Positions 41,822 through 49,730 of a stretch of 64,000 bases of DNA are shown here, one piece after another. Source of the stretch: Amycolatopsis thermophila (GTDB lineage: Bacteria; Actinomycetota; Actinomycetes; Mycobacteriales; Pseudonocardiaceae); the NCBI RefSeq assembly GCF_030814215.1, contig NZ_JAUSUT010000001.1, forward strand, positions 496,001 to 560,000, given 5' to 3'. The position numbers and the translations under genes are program-made. Every line of letters begins with the position of its first letter. Position 1 is the stretch's first letter. A model generated the notes under the pieces. The model was not told the DNA's origin and did no database searches. It saw only the letters and a list, made by a program, of their open reading frames with translations.

Positions 41822-43411
41822 TCATCCGAACGGACGCCCGCCGGGTTGCGGACCGAAACCGCCACCGAAGCCGGGCAGCGTGCCGTACGGGTTGACCGCG
41901 CTGTACGGGTTGACCAGCTGTGACCCGCCCATCGCCGGGTGCGCCACCACTTCCGCCGGCTCGTTGCGAATCGGGAGCAGCTCGTAGGCGAGGTACACGC
42001 TGGCGTCGATCCGGCCCGGCGATTCGGTGTCGCTGGGCCGCCACGAGTACCACTCGGACTCCAGCTCGGGCAGTTTCGCCCCGAGCCGCAACCGGTCCTC
42101 CACGAACTGTTGCGCGATCGGTTCGGCCCTCAACTGCTTGCCCTTGCGGGCCCGGACCGGCTTGACCTTCGGCGCGAGCCGCTGGAATCGCTCGTCGTCG
42201 GGCCGCTCACGTTGCAACGCCTCCCACGACGACTTGATCACCACCTCGGCCTGGTCGCCGCCGAAGTTGTGCTCGTAGAGGACCACGTCGGCGTCGATGT
42301 CCGCCGCGAGCAGCGCTGCCGCCCGGCCCCACTCGCGGGACGGGCCGGTGATGCTGGCGTCGTGGGTGATGTAGACCCGGTCGTCGGTGCCGAGGAAACC
42401 GCCGATGATGCCGGCCAGGTCCCGGCCGCCGCCGGACGGGTCGATCGCCACCGCGCTGCGACGCGGCGCGGCCGGGGGCGGCAGGTGCCACCGCTCCCGC
42501 AGCTGGTCCGCGGTGACGAGCGCGCCCGTCATGGGCTTGGGGTCGCACATGTAGAGCGACACCCAGTCCCGGGCGGTGATCGAACGGCGCCGCCGTTCCC
42601 AGAACTCGCGCAGCGCCTCGACGTCGTCGCTCGGGATCTTCGGGTGCGTCAACGGCTCCCCAGGGGCCCGGCCGAGCTGGTCGTTGACGTCGGCGAACGC
42701 CGGGAGCTTCACGACCCGCCAGGTGCCGCCGTCCTCGACGCGTCCGTCTTGCTGGAGCACGCGGTGGGCGAGGTCGTCCGGGTGCCAGAGGGTCATGATC
42801 AGGATGACCGGTGCGCCCGGAGCGAGCCTGGACAGCATGTCGGCGGAGTACCAGTCCCACACCGCGTCCCGGTAGGCCTTCGACTCGGCCTCGGCTCGGG
42901 ACTTATGCGGGTCGTCGATTATTAGCAGGTCGCCTGGAAGTCCGGTAACTCCTGCACCAACGCCGCGGCTGGCGCAACCACCTCCAGCAGTCAGCTGCCA
43001 GTCGTTGACCTGCCCGGAGCCCCACTCGACGGCGATGTTGTACCGCCACCCCTGCGTCGCGACCAGCTTGCGCACCTGCTTCCCTCGCGCGGTGGCGAGG
43101 TTGCTCGAGTACGAGCCGATGATGATCCGCTCGGACGGCTGCCGGGCGAGCCACCAGAACGGCGTCCACACCGCCGCGAGCGTGGTTTTCCCGGTCTGCG
43201 GCGGCACCGCGATCAGGAGGCGGTCCCCGTCGCCGTTCCCAATCCGCGCGACCTCGCGGGAGATCAGATCGAGGTGCGGTCTCCTGTCGTAGCCGGGCGA
43301 GCAGAACTGGGCGAGCGCGGCCGGCTCGGCGAGCGCGGCCTGCGCCGCGCGCCGGTGCTGCTCGGCCAGTTCCGCCAGCGCCGACGGCGGCAGGTCGGCG
43401 ACCGCGGTCAC
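41822..43411 (-). CDS. Terminase large subunit
   Basis: A 529-residue phage packaging motor. The ATPase part has Walker A VPPQTGKTT (69-77) and Walker B LLIIDDP (162-168) followed by the coupling motif region. The C-terminal nuclease part begins AIDPSGGGRD (about 333) with a second acidic site VLYEHNFGG. All catalytic motifs are present. It overlaps the small terminase gene by four bases and lies directly below the 7-deazaguanine operon in the same transcript. Confidence 0.93.
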   Translation of the reverse strand: MTAVADLPPSALAELAEQHRRAAQAALAEPAALAQFCSPGYDRRPHLDLISREVARIGNGDGDRLLIAVPPQTGKTTLAAVWTPFWWLARQPSERIIIGSYSSNLATARGKQVRKLVATQGWRYNIAVEWGSGQVNDWQLTAGGGCASRGVGAGVTGLPGDLLIIDDPHKSRAEAESKAYRDAVWDWYSADMLSRLAPGAPVILIMTLWHPDDLAHRVLQQDGRVEDGGTWRVVKLPAFADVNDQLGRAPGEPLTHPKIPSDDVEALREFWERRRRSITARDWVSLYMCDPKPMTGALVTADQLRERWHLPPPAAPRRSAVAIDPSGGGRDLAGIIGGFLGTDDRVYITHDASITGPSREWGRAAALLAADIDADVVLYEHNFGGDQAEVVIKSSWEALQRERPDDERFQRLAPKVKPVRARKGKQLRAEPIAQQFVEDRLRLGAKLPELESEWYSWRPSDTESPGRIDASVYLAYELLPIRNEPAEVVAHPAMGGSQLVNPYSAVNPYGTLPGFGGGFGPQPGGRPFG

Positions 43412-43980
43412 GACGCCTTGCCGCCCTCGACCACCCGCAGCACCGACCGCGCCATCTCCGCCGCCCGGTCACGCACCTGCTCGGGCGACAGGTCCTTGAA
43501 CTCCTCCACCTGGATCGGGCCGCGGTCGGCGCCGGTCAGCTCGATGACCTGGTCCGGCTTGTCCAACGCCATCCGCCGGAACACCTCGACCATGCGCGCC
43601 CACCCCGGCATGTCCTTCGGGTCGAGCACGGTCTTGCGGTCGATGTGTTGCCGCACGCTGTGCGACAGCACCGCGGTGGCGGCGGTGGCGAGCATCATCT
43701 GGCGTTCGGCCAGCGAGATCTCCTGCTGCATGATCGCGGCGCGCCGCTCGCGGGTGCGGTGCCCGTCCCACTGGGCGACCCGTTCCCGCCACCGGTACTT
43801 CTCCGCCGCGTCCGCCACCGTGGAGCGGTCCAGCCCGTACTTCTCCGCCACCGCGGCGAATGACCGCTTCCCCGGCTCCATCTCCAGGTAGTCGTTGAAC
43901 CGCGCGAACTGCCGGTCGGACTCGCCGGGCTGTCGGTCCCACGGATCGCCCTGGTACGGGCCGTTGAGACGCTCCACCAT
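43408..43980 (-). CDS. Terminase small subunit
   Basis: A 190-residue protein with an N-terminal helix-turn-helix-like region (SFAAVAEKYGLDRSTVADAA) that would recognise the packaging site, and a helical C-terminal oligomerisation part ending EQVRDRAAEMARSVL. It is coupled to the large subunit by a four-base overlap and starts 28 bases after the FolE stop, so packaging genes are in the same message as DNA modification genes. Confidence 0.8.
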   Translation of the reverse strand: MVERLNGPYQGDPWDRQPGESDRQFARFNDYLEMEPGKRSFAAVAEKYGLDRSTVADAAEKYRWRERVAQWDGHRTRERRAAIMQQEISLAERQMMLATAATAVLSHSVRQHIDRKTVLDPKDMPGWARMVEVFRRMALDKPDQVIELTGADRGPIQVEEFKDLSPEQVRDRAAEMARSVLRVVEGGKAS

Positions 43981-44008
43981 CCACCCCCCAGTGGTTTCGC
44001 GTGCCGCC

Positions 44009-44596
44009 CTATCGGGCGGCGTCGAGGAATTCCGCGCGCGCCGCGGGCTCGGTGAGCAGCACCCCCCGCAGCGCCGTCGTGGTCATCTGCGCGCCCGGCT
44101 TCCGCACCCCCCGCACGGCCATGCACGAGTGCGTGGAGGTCACCTTCACCCCGACCCCGACCGGGGACAGGTGGGTGGCGATCGCGTCGGCGATCTGCTC
44201 GGTCAGCCGTTCCTGCACCTGTAAGCGGCGGGCGAAGTGGTCGACCAGCCGCGGCAGCTTCGAGAGCCCAACAACGTCCTGCCCGGCCGGGATGTAGGCG
44301 ACCCAGGCGCGGCCGGTGAACGGCAACAGGTGGTGCTCGCACACGGAGTCGAACGGGATCGGCCCCACGGTGATCATCTGCCCCGAGCCGGTGCCCTCGC
44401 CGAACACCCGCGCCAGCAGCGCGGCCGGGTCTCCCGGCCGATCGGTCATGTCGATCAGCGCGTCGATCACCCGCCGGGGCGTGTCCTCGAGCCCGGCCCG
44501 GTCCGGGTCGTCCCCGGTGAGCGCGATCATGGCGCGCACGCCCTCGGTGGCGATCTTCCGCAGCCGCGCGGTCTCCGCGGCGTCGGTGGCGTTCAT
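44009..44596 (-). CDS. folE: GTP cyclohydrolase I (first step to preQ0)
   Basis: A 195-residue FolE that would convert GTP to dihydroneopterin triphosphate, the first step of both folate and 7-deazaguanine synthesis. Zinc ligands are present in CEHH (Cys86, His89) and HSCM (Cys158), with GLSKLPRLVDHFARRLQVQE and QERLTEQIAD as family hallmarks. The ATG at 44596 overlaps the QueE stop by four bases. Being coupled to QueE, QueD and QueC, it serves preQ0 and not folate here. It is the last gene of the modification block before the terminase genes. Confidence 0.95.
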   Translation of the reverse strand: MNATDAAETARLRKIATEGVRAMIALTGDDPDRAGLEDTPRRVIDALIDMTDRPGDPAALLARVFGEGTGSGQMITVGPIPFDSVCEHHLLPFTGRAWVAYIPAGQDVVGLSKLPRLVDHFARRLQVQERLTEQIADAIATHLSPVGVGVKVTSTHSCMAVRGVRKPGAQMTTTALRGVLLTEPAARAEFLDAAR

Positions 44597-45342
44597 CGGC
44601 CCCGTTCCTCTCCCCACAGCAGCGTGTGCAAACGGCTGGTGGTGTTCCAGCCGCGCGCGATGACGCCGTCGACCAGGGCGCGGTGGGTGGTGAGCACCTG
44701 CTCGGGTGTGACGCCTTCCGGCATCACCCACACCGCCCCGGCCGGCACCTGGTGCTCGTCCACCACGGCGGCGATCTCGTCCAGGTCCTCCCGGGTCGTG
44801 GCCACGAACTTGAAGCACGCCCGGCCGGTGGCGGCGATCTCCGCGAACCGGGCGAGCGCCTTGGGGCGGATGCGGCGCTTGGCCGTGTCGGCGCCGTTGT
44901 TCGCCAGCTTCGGCGACACCGTGAAGTGCGCGACCAGCTCGACCACCGACCCGGACGGCGGGATGGTCCCGTTGGTCTCGACGTGCACCTCACCGGCCGC
45001 GGTCAACCCGGCCAAGAGGGCGTCCATCGCGGGTTTGCGCTGGTGCATCAACGGTTCCCCGCCGGTGAGCACGAACAGCGGCACACCAAAGCTCGTGGCC
45101 TGCTCGACGATCGCGGCGACCTGGGTGTCCGGGATCTCCTCCGCAAGGTCGAACCGGGACGCGTCCCACGTGAACGCGCTGTCGCACCACCGACAGGCGA
45201 GGTTGCACAGACCGAGCCGCACGAACACCGCCTGCCGCCCGGTCGCCGGCCCTTCACCCTGGATCGTGCGGAAGCACTCGGCGAACGGCAGTTGCATCGA
45301 CCGCTGCCCCAGCAGCCGCCCGAGGTGCAGCCCGGCCGTCAC
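44593..45342 (-). CDS. queE: 7-carboxy-7-deazaguanine synthase
   Basis: A 249-residue radical SAM enzyme that makes the 7-deazaguanine ring (CDG) from carboxytetrahydropterin. The cluster motif is CNLACRWC (Cys46, 50, 53; CxxxCxxC) preceded by the hallmark ECFRTIQGEG, with FVLTGGEPLMH and HVETNGT following. The GTG start at 45342 overlaps the QueD stop (GTGA). Motifs and length are complete, so the enzyme should be active. Confidence 0.95.
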   Translation of the reverse strand: MTAGLHLGRLLGQRSMQLPFAECFRTIQGEGPATGRQAVFVRLGLCNLACRWCDSAFTWDASRFDLAEEIPDTQVAAIVEQATSFGVPLFVLTGGEPLMHQRKPAMDALLAGLTAAGEVHVETNGTIPPSGSVVELVAHFTVSPKLANNGADTAKRRIRPKALARFAEIAATGRACFKFVATTREDLDEIAAVVDEHQVPAGAVWVMPEGVTPEQVLTTHRALVDGVIARGWNTTSRLHTLLWGEERGR

Positions 45343-45779
45343 GGGGCCACCTCGGCGCGGTTGTTCTCGGTCTCCTGCACCACGACACGCGCCACCCGCA
45401 GCGGCGTGGTGTAGCCGCCGACGATCTCCGCCGCCACCCGGGACAGCAGCTCGGCGACCGCCTCCACCGTGGGCCACGACAGGTCGCGCGCCAGGCGGTG
45501 CTCGCCGAACCGGAACACCTTCAACCCGCCATCGACGAGCCGGGCCGCCCACTCGTCTTCGGCGCCGAGCAGCATGCCGTGGTCGAGGTTCTGGTCAACC
45601 CACCGTTGCAGCGCGGCTTTCAGCTCCCCGAAGTCGACCACCACGTCCTGGTCGTTCATCGTCCCGGCGACGGTGATCCACCCCTGCCACGAGTGGCCGT
45701 GCAGGTTGTGGCACTTCCCGGGCAGCTGCGGGAGCCGGTGACCGGCCTCGAACCTGACCCGGATGGACACGTTCGTCAC
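45339..45779 (-). CDS. queD: 6-carboxytetrahydropterin synthase
   Basis: A 146-residue QueD of the PTPS family. Zinc ligands are His14 and the pair in CHNLHGHS (His27, His29), with the catalytic Cys23, and LDHG at 65-68. It turns dihydroneopterin triphosphate into carboxytetrahydropterin for QueE. The GTG at 45779 overlaps the QueC stop by three bases. Order DpdA-QueC-QueD-QueE-FolE with tight overlaps shows a dedicated pathway. Confidence 0.95.
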   Translation of the reverse strand: MTNVSIRVRFEAGHRLPQLPGKCHNLHGHSWQGWITVAGTMNDQDVVVDFGELKAALQRWVDQNLDHGMLLGAEDEWAARLVDGGLKVFRFGEHRLARDLSWPTVEAVAELLSRVAAEIVGGYTTPLRVARVVVQETENNRAEVAP

Positions 45780-46447
45780 GCGGCCACCTCGTACACGGTC
45801 GGGTCCGCCACCCCGGAGTCGGCGAACGCTTCGCGCCGCTCCACGCAGGTGCCGCACTGTCCGCAGTGGACCTCGCGGCCCTCGTAGCAGGACCACGTCA
45901 GGCCCACCGGCACGGCGAGGTCCCCAGCGCGGGCGGCGATCGCGGTCTTGGAGATGTGCACGAACGGCGCGTCGAGGGTGACGGCACCGTCGGTGCCCAG
46001 CTCGATGGTGCGGCGTGCGGCGTCGACGAACTCGGGCCGGCAGTCCGGGTAGATGGGGTGGTCCCCGGCGTGCATCGCCGCCACGACGTGGGTGCAGCCG
46101 GTGGACAGCGCGACACCGGCGGCCGCCATGAGAAGGGTGGCGTTGCGGTTCGGCACGACCGTGGCGGCCATCGACGGCGCCGCGTAGTGCCCGTGCGGTA
46201 CCGCCACGTCGGTGTCGGTGAGCGCGGACCCGGACAGGTGGGTGCCCCAGGAGGTCAGGTCCAGGACGCGGTGCTCGACACCGTAGTGCGCAGCGACCTC
46301 CGCGGCGGAGCGCAGCTCGCGGGCGTGCCGCTGCCCGTAGTTCACCGACAGCGCCACCCGGGCGGTGCCTTCGGCGTGCCGCAACCCGAGCGCGGTGGCG
46401 GAGTCCAGCCCGCCGGAGAGCAGGACAAGGTCGCGACGTTCGGTCAT
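45776..46447 (-). CDS. queC: 7-cyano-7-deazaguanine (preQ0) synthase
   Basis: A 223-residue QueC. The PP-loop ATP motif SGGLDSAT (11-18) and the C-terminal zinc site CYEGREVHCGQCGTC (Cys187, 195, 198, 201) are intact, as are NYGQRHARE and VPNRNATLL. It converts CDG to the nitrile preQ0, the usual substrate for DNA insertion. The ATG overlaps the DpdA-like stop by four bases. No QueF is seen in the block, so preQ0 is the likely end product. Confidence 0.95.
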   Translation of the reverse strand: MTERRDLVLLSGGLDSATALGLRHAEGTARVALSVNYGQRHARELRSAAEVAAHYGVEHRVLDLTSWGTHLSGSALTDTDVAVPHGHYAAPSMAATVVPNRNATLLMAAAGVALSTGCTHVVAAMHAGDHPIYPDCRPEFVDAARRTIELGTDGAVTLDAPFVHISKTAIAARAGDLAVPVGLTWSCYEGREVHCGQCGTCVERREAFADSGVADPTVYEVAA

Positions 46448-47349
46448 CGGGTGGTCTCCTTCGCTAGAACGGTGTCGCGGATGAGGGTGATGTCGGCGAG
46501 GTTCCCGGCGGCGAGGTAAACCTTGAGGCCGTCGCCGGTGGTGCTTCCCGACCGCGGGGCCGGCACGGTGCCGCGCCAGCCGCGGACGTGCGCCTCGTAC
46601 CGGCGGAACGACTCGATCGTGGCGCGGTTCAGCCATTCGCGGTCCCTGCTGCCGCGCGGGCCGACCTCGCGCACGAGCGCGAACCCGGGTGTGGACACGT
46701 GCGTCGGGTTGCCGCCGTAGGCGCGGATGAGGTTGGCGTGCTGGGCCGCGCGTCGGTCACCGACGCGGAAGGTCTGGAAATGCCTGCCGTTCCACAGTGT
46801 CAAGGTGCCGGTGCGGGAAGCCGAGTTCCAGTAGGACGAGTCCACCGAGTACCACGGCAGGATGTGCGGGTACGGCGGCCGGGTCAGCCCGAACCCGTGC
46901 AGCCGGGTGTTGTAGTCGCGGGCGATCTGGTGGGCCTTGATCAGCCACCGCATCATCGCCATCTCCCGTTTCGCGAGGTGCACGGCGCCGCCGAGCGCCA
47001 CATACGGGTGCTCCGCGCACAGCCGGTGCAGCTCAGGCCACGGGCTCCCGACGTGGAACGCGGGCATGATCGTGACCCGGCCGCCAGTGCGGGCCAGCAG
47101 CCGCTCGGTGTTGCGGGCCGTCGCCACCGGGTCGCCGATAACGTCGAGCGTGGCCGCGCAGTTGATCACCGCGGCGTGCTGGGTGAGCCAGTCGCCGTAC
47201 TCGTCGATGTCCACCGATCCGCCTGTGGTGAAAGCGCTGAACGCGCCGCTGTCGGCGAAGAAGTCGACCCCGGGTCGCTTCTTCAGCTCCGCGGTGAGGT
47301 CGAGCTTGCGCAGGTAGAAGTACGACCCGAGGACGTGAACCGCGGTCAC
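46444..47349 (-). CDS. DpdA-like DNA guanine transglycosylase
   Basis: A 301-residue TGT-fold protein. The putative nucleophile lies in FADSGAFSAF (Asp33), with LDVIGDP and LGGAVH as further TIM-barrel elements, then HGFGLT and SVDSSYWN. These match the phage DpdA-type transglycosylases and not tRNA-specific bacterial TGT, and the zinc-site pattern of tRNA TGT is not seen. It would replace guanine in DNA with preQ0. Coupling with QueC downstream and the ParB-like gene upstream (four-base overlaps on both sides) supports this. The exact DpdA subfamily needs a search. Confidence 0.8.
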   Translation of the reverse strand: MTAVHVLGSYFYLRKLDLTAELKKRPGVDFFADSGAFSAFTTGGSVDIDEYGDWLTQHAAVINCAATLDVIGDPVATARNTERLLARTGGRVTIMPAFHVGSPWPELHRLCAEHPYVALGGAVHLAKREMAMMRWLIKAHQIARDYNTRLHGFGLTRPPYPHILPWYSVDSSYWNSASRTGTLTLWNGRHFQTFRVGDRRAAQHANLIRAYGGNPTHVSTPGFALVREVGPRGSRDREWLNRATIESFRRYEAHVRGWRGTVPAPRSGSTTGDGLKVYLAAGNLADITLIRDTVLAKETTR

Positions 47350-47960
47350 AGCTCGGCCCGGTCGATGCCGAGCGCGGCGGCGAACGCCGCCACCTCGTCC
47401 CCAGTGTGCGTGTCGACGTGCGCCTTCCACGCCGCCATCAGCATCGGCGGGATCGACAGCCGCAGCACCGGCCACAGCTCCGGGTCCGCCCCGTCGTCGT
47501 CGCTGGACCCGTACTCCTCCGCCAGCGAGTCCAGATCCGCGGGCTCGCCGAGCTGCTTGGACAGTTGCTCGAGGTCGGACTCGTCGTAGCCGGTGCCAGC
47601 CAGGTCCGGCAGCTCGGCCAACAGTTCGGCCAGCAGCCGATCGTCGTACCCGCTGCCCACCTCCGCGGTGCGGTTGTCCGCAAGCACGATGCGGCGGGCG
47701 CGTTCGTCATCGCAGGTGATCACGTCGCACCGGATCGTCAGCCACCCCTCCTCGCGGGCCGCCAGGTAGGTGTGGTTCCCGGCCAGCACAGTGCCGCCGG
47801 CGCGCGGGTTGTCCGGGTCGTCGGCGCGGACCACGATCGACCGGTACTGCTTGTTCTCCCGCAGCGACTCGCGGATGACCGCGAGGTTGCCCTGTCGCGG
47901 GTTGCCCGGGAACGGGCTGAGTGTGTCGATCGGCAGCTCGAACGTGCCCAAGTAGTCCAA
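47346..47960 (-). CDS. ParB-like domain protein, first gene of the 7-deazaguanine operon
   Basis: A 204-residue protein with a ParB/Srx-type N-terminal domain: ELPIDTLSPFPGNPRQ, then VVRADDPDN, the box II-like GNHTYLAAREEG and DDERARRIVLADN. The TTG start at 47960 has a GGGGGGA site; longer starts run into leader hairpins. It lacks the DNA-binding HTH of chromosomal ParB. In bacterial dpd clusters a ParB-like ATPase (DpdB) works with DpdA, so a partner role is a reasonable inference. Promoter site E drives the operon. Confidence 0.75.
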   Translation of the reverse strand: MDYLGTFELPIDTLSPFPGNPRQGNLAVIRESLRENKQYRSIVVRADDPDNPRAGGTVLAGNHTYLAAREEGWLTIRCDVITCDDERARRIVLADNRTAEVGSGYDDRLLAELLAELPDLAGTGYDESDLEQLSKQLGEPADLDSLAEEYGSSDDDGADPELWPVLRLSIPPMLMAAWKAHVDTHTGDEVAAFAAALGIDRAEL

Positions 47961-47997
47961 CGGATCCCCCCAGATACCCCCGGTCTTGCTGGTCGCG

Positions 47998-48021
47998 ATT
48001 CTGCCACAGCTGTTGCGCAAC
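47998..48021 (-). promoter_or_regulatory. Promoter/operator site E (modification and late operon)
   Basis: GTTGCGCAAC at 48012-48021. On the minus strand TTGCGC is followed after 11 bases by CAGAAT (47998-48003). Predicted transcription starts about 30 bases before the TTG of the ParB-like gene. This would be the first promoter of the whole minus-strand late block. Confidence 0.55.
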
Positions 48022-48066
48022 TGTTTCGATGACGCGCGGCGCGGGTACCCGCGGGAAAGAGGCGGC

Positions 48067-48107
48067 GGGGGCGTCCTGCGACCCCCCTCGATCCGCAGGA
48101 CACCCCC
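48067..48107. other. Hairpin upstream of the late promoter
   Basis: A 14-base stem (GGGGGCGTCCTGCG with CGCAGGACACCCCC, one mismatch) between the divergent late promoter and the mIHF gene. It may stop transcripts entering from the cargo genes or be part of a regulatory region. Confidence 0.45.
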
Positions 48108-48220
48108 GACAGTGGGGACCCGGAAAGCCGGGACAAGCAGCCGAAACGGTGCGTCACACGCGACTGTCGGGACCCCGTCTCCCCCCTCGTGGCGACATCC
48201 TAACCCCGTGATCGCTCCGG

Positions 48221-48249
48221 ACCGCAACACCTGGCGTTAGTGTTGCGGT
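48221..48249. promoter_or_regulatory. Inverted repeat of the prophage operator motif
   Basis: ACCGCAACAC (48221-48230) and GTGTTGCGGT (48240-48249) form a perfect ten-base inverted repeat with a nine-base spacer. It lies 38 bases upstream of the mIHF gene and in the divergent region with site E. Same GTTGCG core as the other sites. Confidence 0.55.
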
Positions 48250-48286
48250 CGCGCCGGTGAGGAGTCCGTTCTGAGGGGGTAGCTCG

Positions 48287-48640
48287 ATGCCGTCCACGCC
48301 TGTCCCGCAACGCAGCCCGGAGCAACGCCGTAGGGCTATCGAGGCCGCGTTGGCGTGCCGGCGTGAACGGGCCCGGCTGCGTCGCGCACTGCACACCGGG
48401 GAGATCACGCTCGCGGACTGGTTCACGCTGGCCGACCGCGACCCGGACGGTGTGGCGGCCAGGACACGACCGATCGACCTGGTACGGGCATGGCCCGGGC
48501 ATCGGCGCACCGAGCGCGCCCAGGCGGTGCTGGACGCCCTCGGCATCGCGAAGGCCCGCCGCGTGCGCGGGCTCGGGAAACGACAGCGCGCCGCCCTCAT
48601 CCGAGAGATGGACACCCGGATGGGACGGCGCGATGCCTAA
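48287..48640 (+). CDS. Actinobacterial integration host factor (mIHF) homologue
   Basis: A 117-residue DNA-binding protein. The C-terminal part, AWPGHRRTERAQAVLDALGI followed by RRVRGLGKRQRAALI, is the signature helix-two-turn-helix of the actinobacterial IHF. The N-terminal helix (ALACRRERARLRRAL) also fits. mIHF bends DNA and is required for L5-type integration. A phage-encoded copy could assist integration, replication or packaging. It has a GAGGGGG ribosome site and is transcribed rightward, opposite to the late operon. Confidence 0.8.
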   Translation: MPSTPVPQRSPEQRRRAIEAALACRRERARLRRALHTGEITLADWFTLADRDPDGVAARTRPIDLVRAWPGHRRTERAQAVLDALGIAKARRVRGLGKRQRAALIREMDTRMGRRDA

Positions 48641-48749
48641 GAGGTCCCAATCAGGGCAGGCGAAACCCGCAGAACGGGTAGCGTCGAGCACGTCGACGCC
48701 TCCATCCTCGGAAGACCTCGCCGTCTATCCCGGGACCGACGGAGCTTAA
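48633..48749 (+). CDS. Small overlapping hypothetical peptide
   Basis: A possible 38-residue protein that starts at an ATG inside the end of the mIHF gene (MPKRSQSGQAKPAER). It is Ser/Pro/Thr-rich and without recognisable fold. The overlap of eight bases suggests coupled translation, but it is short and could be spurious. Confidence 0.3.
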   Translation: MPKRSQSGQAKPAERVASSTSTPPSSEDLAVYPGTDGA

Positions 48750-48798
48750 CCCACCGCAGGATGTTGGCGTCGCTTTCGGGGCTCGCGGCTGGTAGGGC

Positions 48799-49650
48799 TC
48801 AGGGCTGGATGCCGACGAGCGGGGCAGTTGTCTGCCAGAAGCGGTCGATGAGCGCTTCGTCGTGGACTTGCTTGTTGGTCTGCCGCGGTTTGGCGGGCTT
48901 CTGCTGGGAGTAGAAGCGGCCGGGTTCCCAGTCGATCCCAGGGGTGCCGGTGAGGAAGTGGGCGAGGTTCGATCCGCCCTTCTCGGGTGAGATCAACGCG
49001 ACTCGTGACAAGGGGGTCCGGTACATCAGCCGGGTCATGATGTTGTTGTTCTCTGCGCCGAAGGCGGTCCGTACGTTGCCTGGATCGAACGCGACGGCGT
49101 TGATTCCGGCATCGTGGTAGCGGGCGTGAAGGCCCTGGGCGAACAGGATGTTCGCTAGCTTCGCATCGCCGTAGGCCCGCATCGGCGTGTAGCTCTTCTC
49201 GTGGTTCAGATCATCGACCTCGACCCGGCCGATGAGCCGGGCTGAGGCGCTCGAGGTGTTGATTACAACACCGTCCCCGGCCTGCAACCGGTCCAGGAGT
49301 AGGTGTGTGAGGAGAAACGGCGCGAGCAGGTTGACCTGGAACGTCTTCTCGTTGCCGTCGACGGTCACGGTGCGTTCGCCGAAAATGGCGCCGGCGTTGT
49401 TCGCGAGGGCGTCGACGCGGTCGAACGACTCCCGGATCTGCGATGCCAGACGTCGCACATCGTCAAGTCGGGTGTAGTCCGCGACGAAGTGTGCAGCGGC
49501 TCCGACCTCGCGGGCGGTGGCCGCCGTCTTCTCGACCGACCGACCCACGATCACCAACCGGCTTGCGGGCTGTGCCTGTGCGACCTGTCGCGCTGCCTCG
49601 GCACCGATCCCATCAGATCCGCCGGTGATGACAACTACTCGTCCAGCCAT
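48799..49650 (-). CDS. Short-chain dehydrogenase/reductase (cargo)
   Basis: A 283-residue SDR. It has the NAD(P)-binding TGGSDGIG (7-14), NNAG, a catalytic Ser in NTSSAS and the YxxxK pair in YGDAKLAN. The ATG at 49650 has a GAGGCGA site; an ATG at 49671 is weaker. It is divergent from a TetR regulator with a shared palindrome, the classic pair of a reductase and its repressor. It looks like bacterial cargo within the prophage. The substrate is unknown. Confidence 0.88.
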   Translation of the reverse strand: MAGRVVVITGGSDGIGAEAARQVAQAQPASRLVIVGRSVEKTAATAREVGAAAHFVADYTRLDDVRRLASQIRESFDRVDALANNAGAIFGERTVTVDGNEKTFQVNLLAPFLLTHLLLDRLQAGDGVVINTSSASARLIGRVEVDDLNHEKSYTPMRAYGDAKLANILFAQGLHARYHDAGINAVAFDPGNVRTAFGAENNNIMTRLMYRTPLSRVALISPEKGGSNLAHFLTGTPGIDWEPGRFYSQQKPAKPRQTNKQVHDEALIDRFWQTTAPLVGIQP

Positions 49651-49686
49651 ATTCTCGCCTCTCTGTGACATCTATGCGTCGAGACT

Positions 49687-49709
49687 GACACTACAGTGCC
49701 AGTGGTGTC
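49687..49709. promoter_or_regulatory. Candidate TetR operator
   Basis: GACACTAC (49687-49694) and GTGGTGTC (49702-49709) form an inverted repeat with one mismatch and a seven-base spacer. It lies in the 80-base divergent region between SDR and TetR genes, where a TetR dimer would repress both. Confidence 0.55.
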
Positions 49710-49730
49710 TCAGGATGCTAGCCTGACGTC

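Noticed and set aside
44009-44596. FolE as part of host folate synthesis
   Set aside because: No other folate genes are near; it is translationally coupled to QueE, QueD and QueC inside the phage late block.
44009-47349. A tRNA queuosine pathway
   Set aside because: No QueA, QueG, QueF or zinc-type tRNA transglycosylase is seen, and the transglycosylase-like protein has the phage DpdA form. Not fully excluded without a search.
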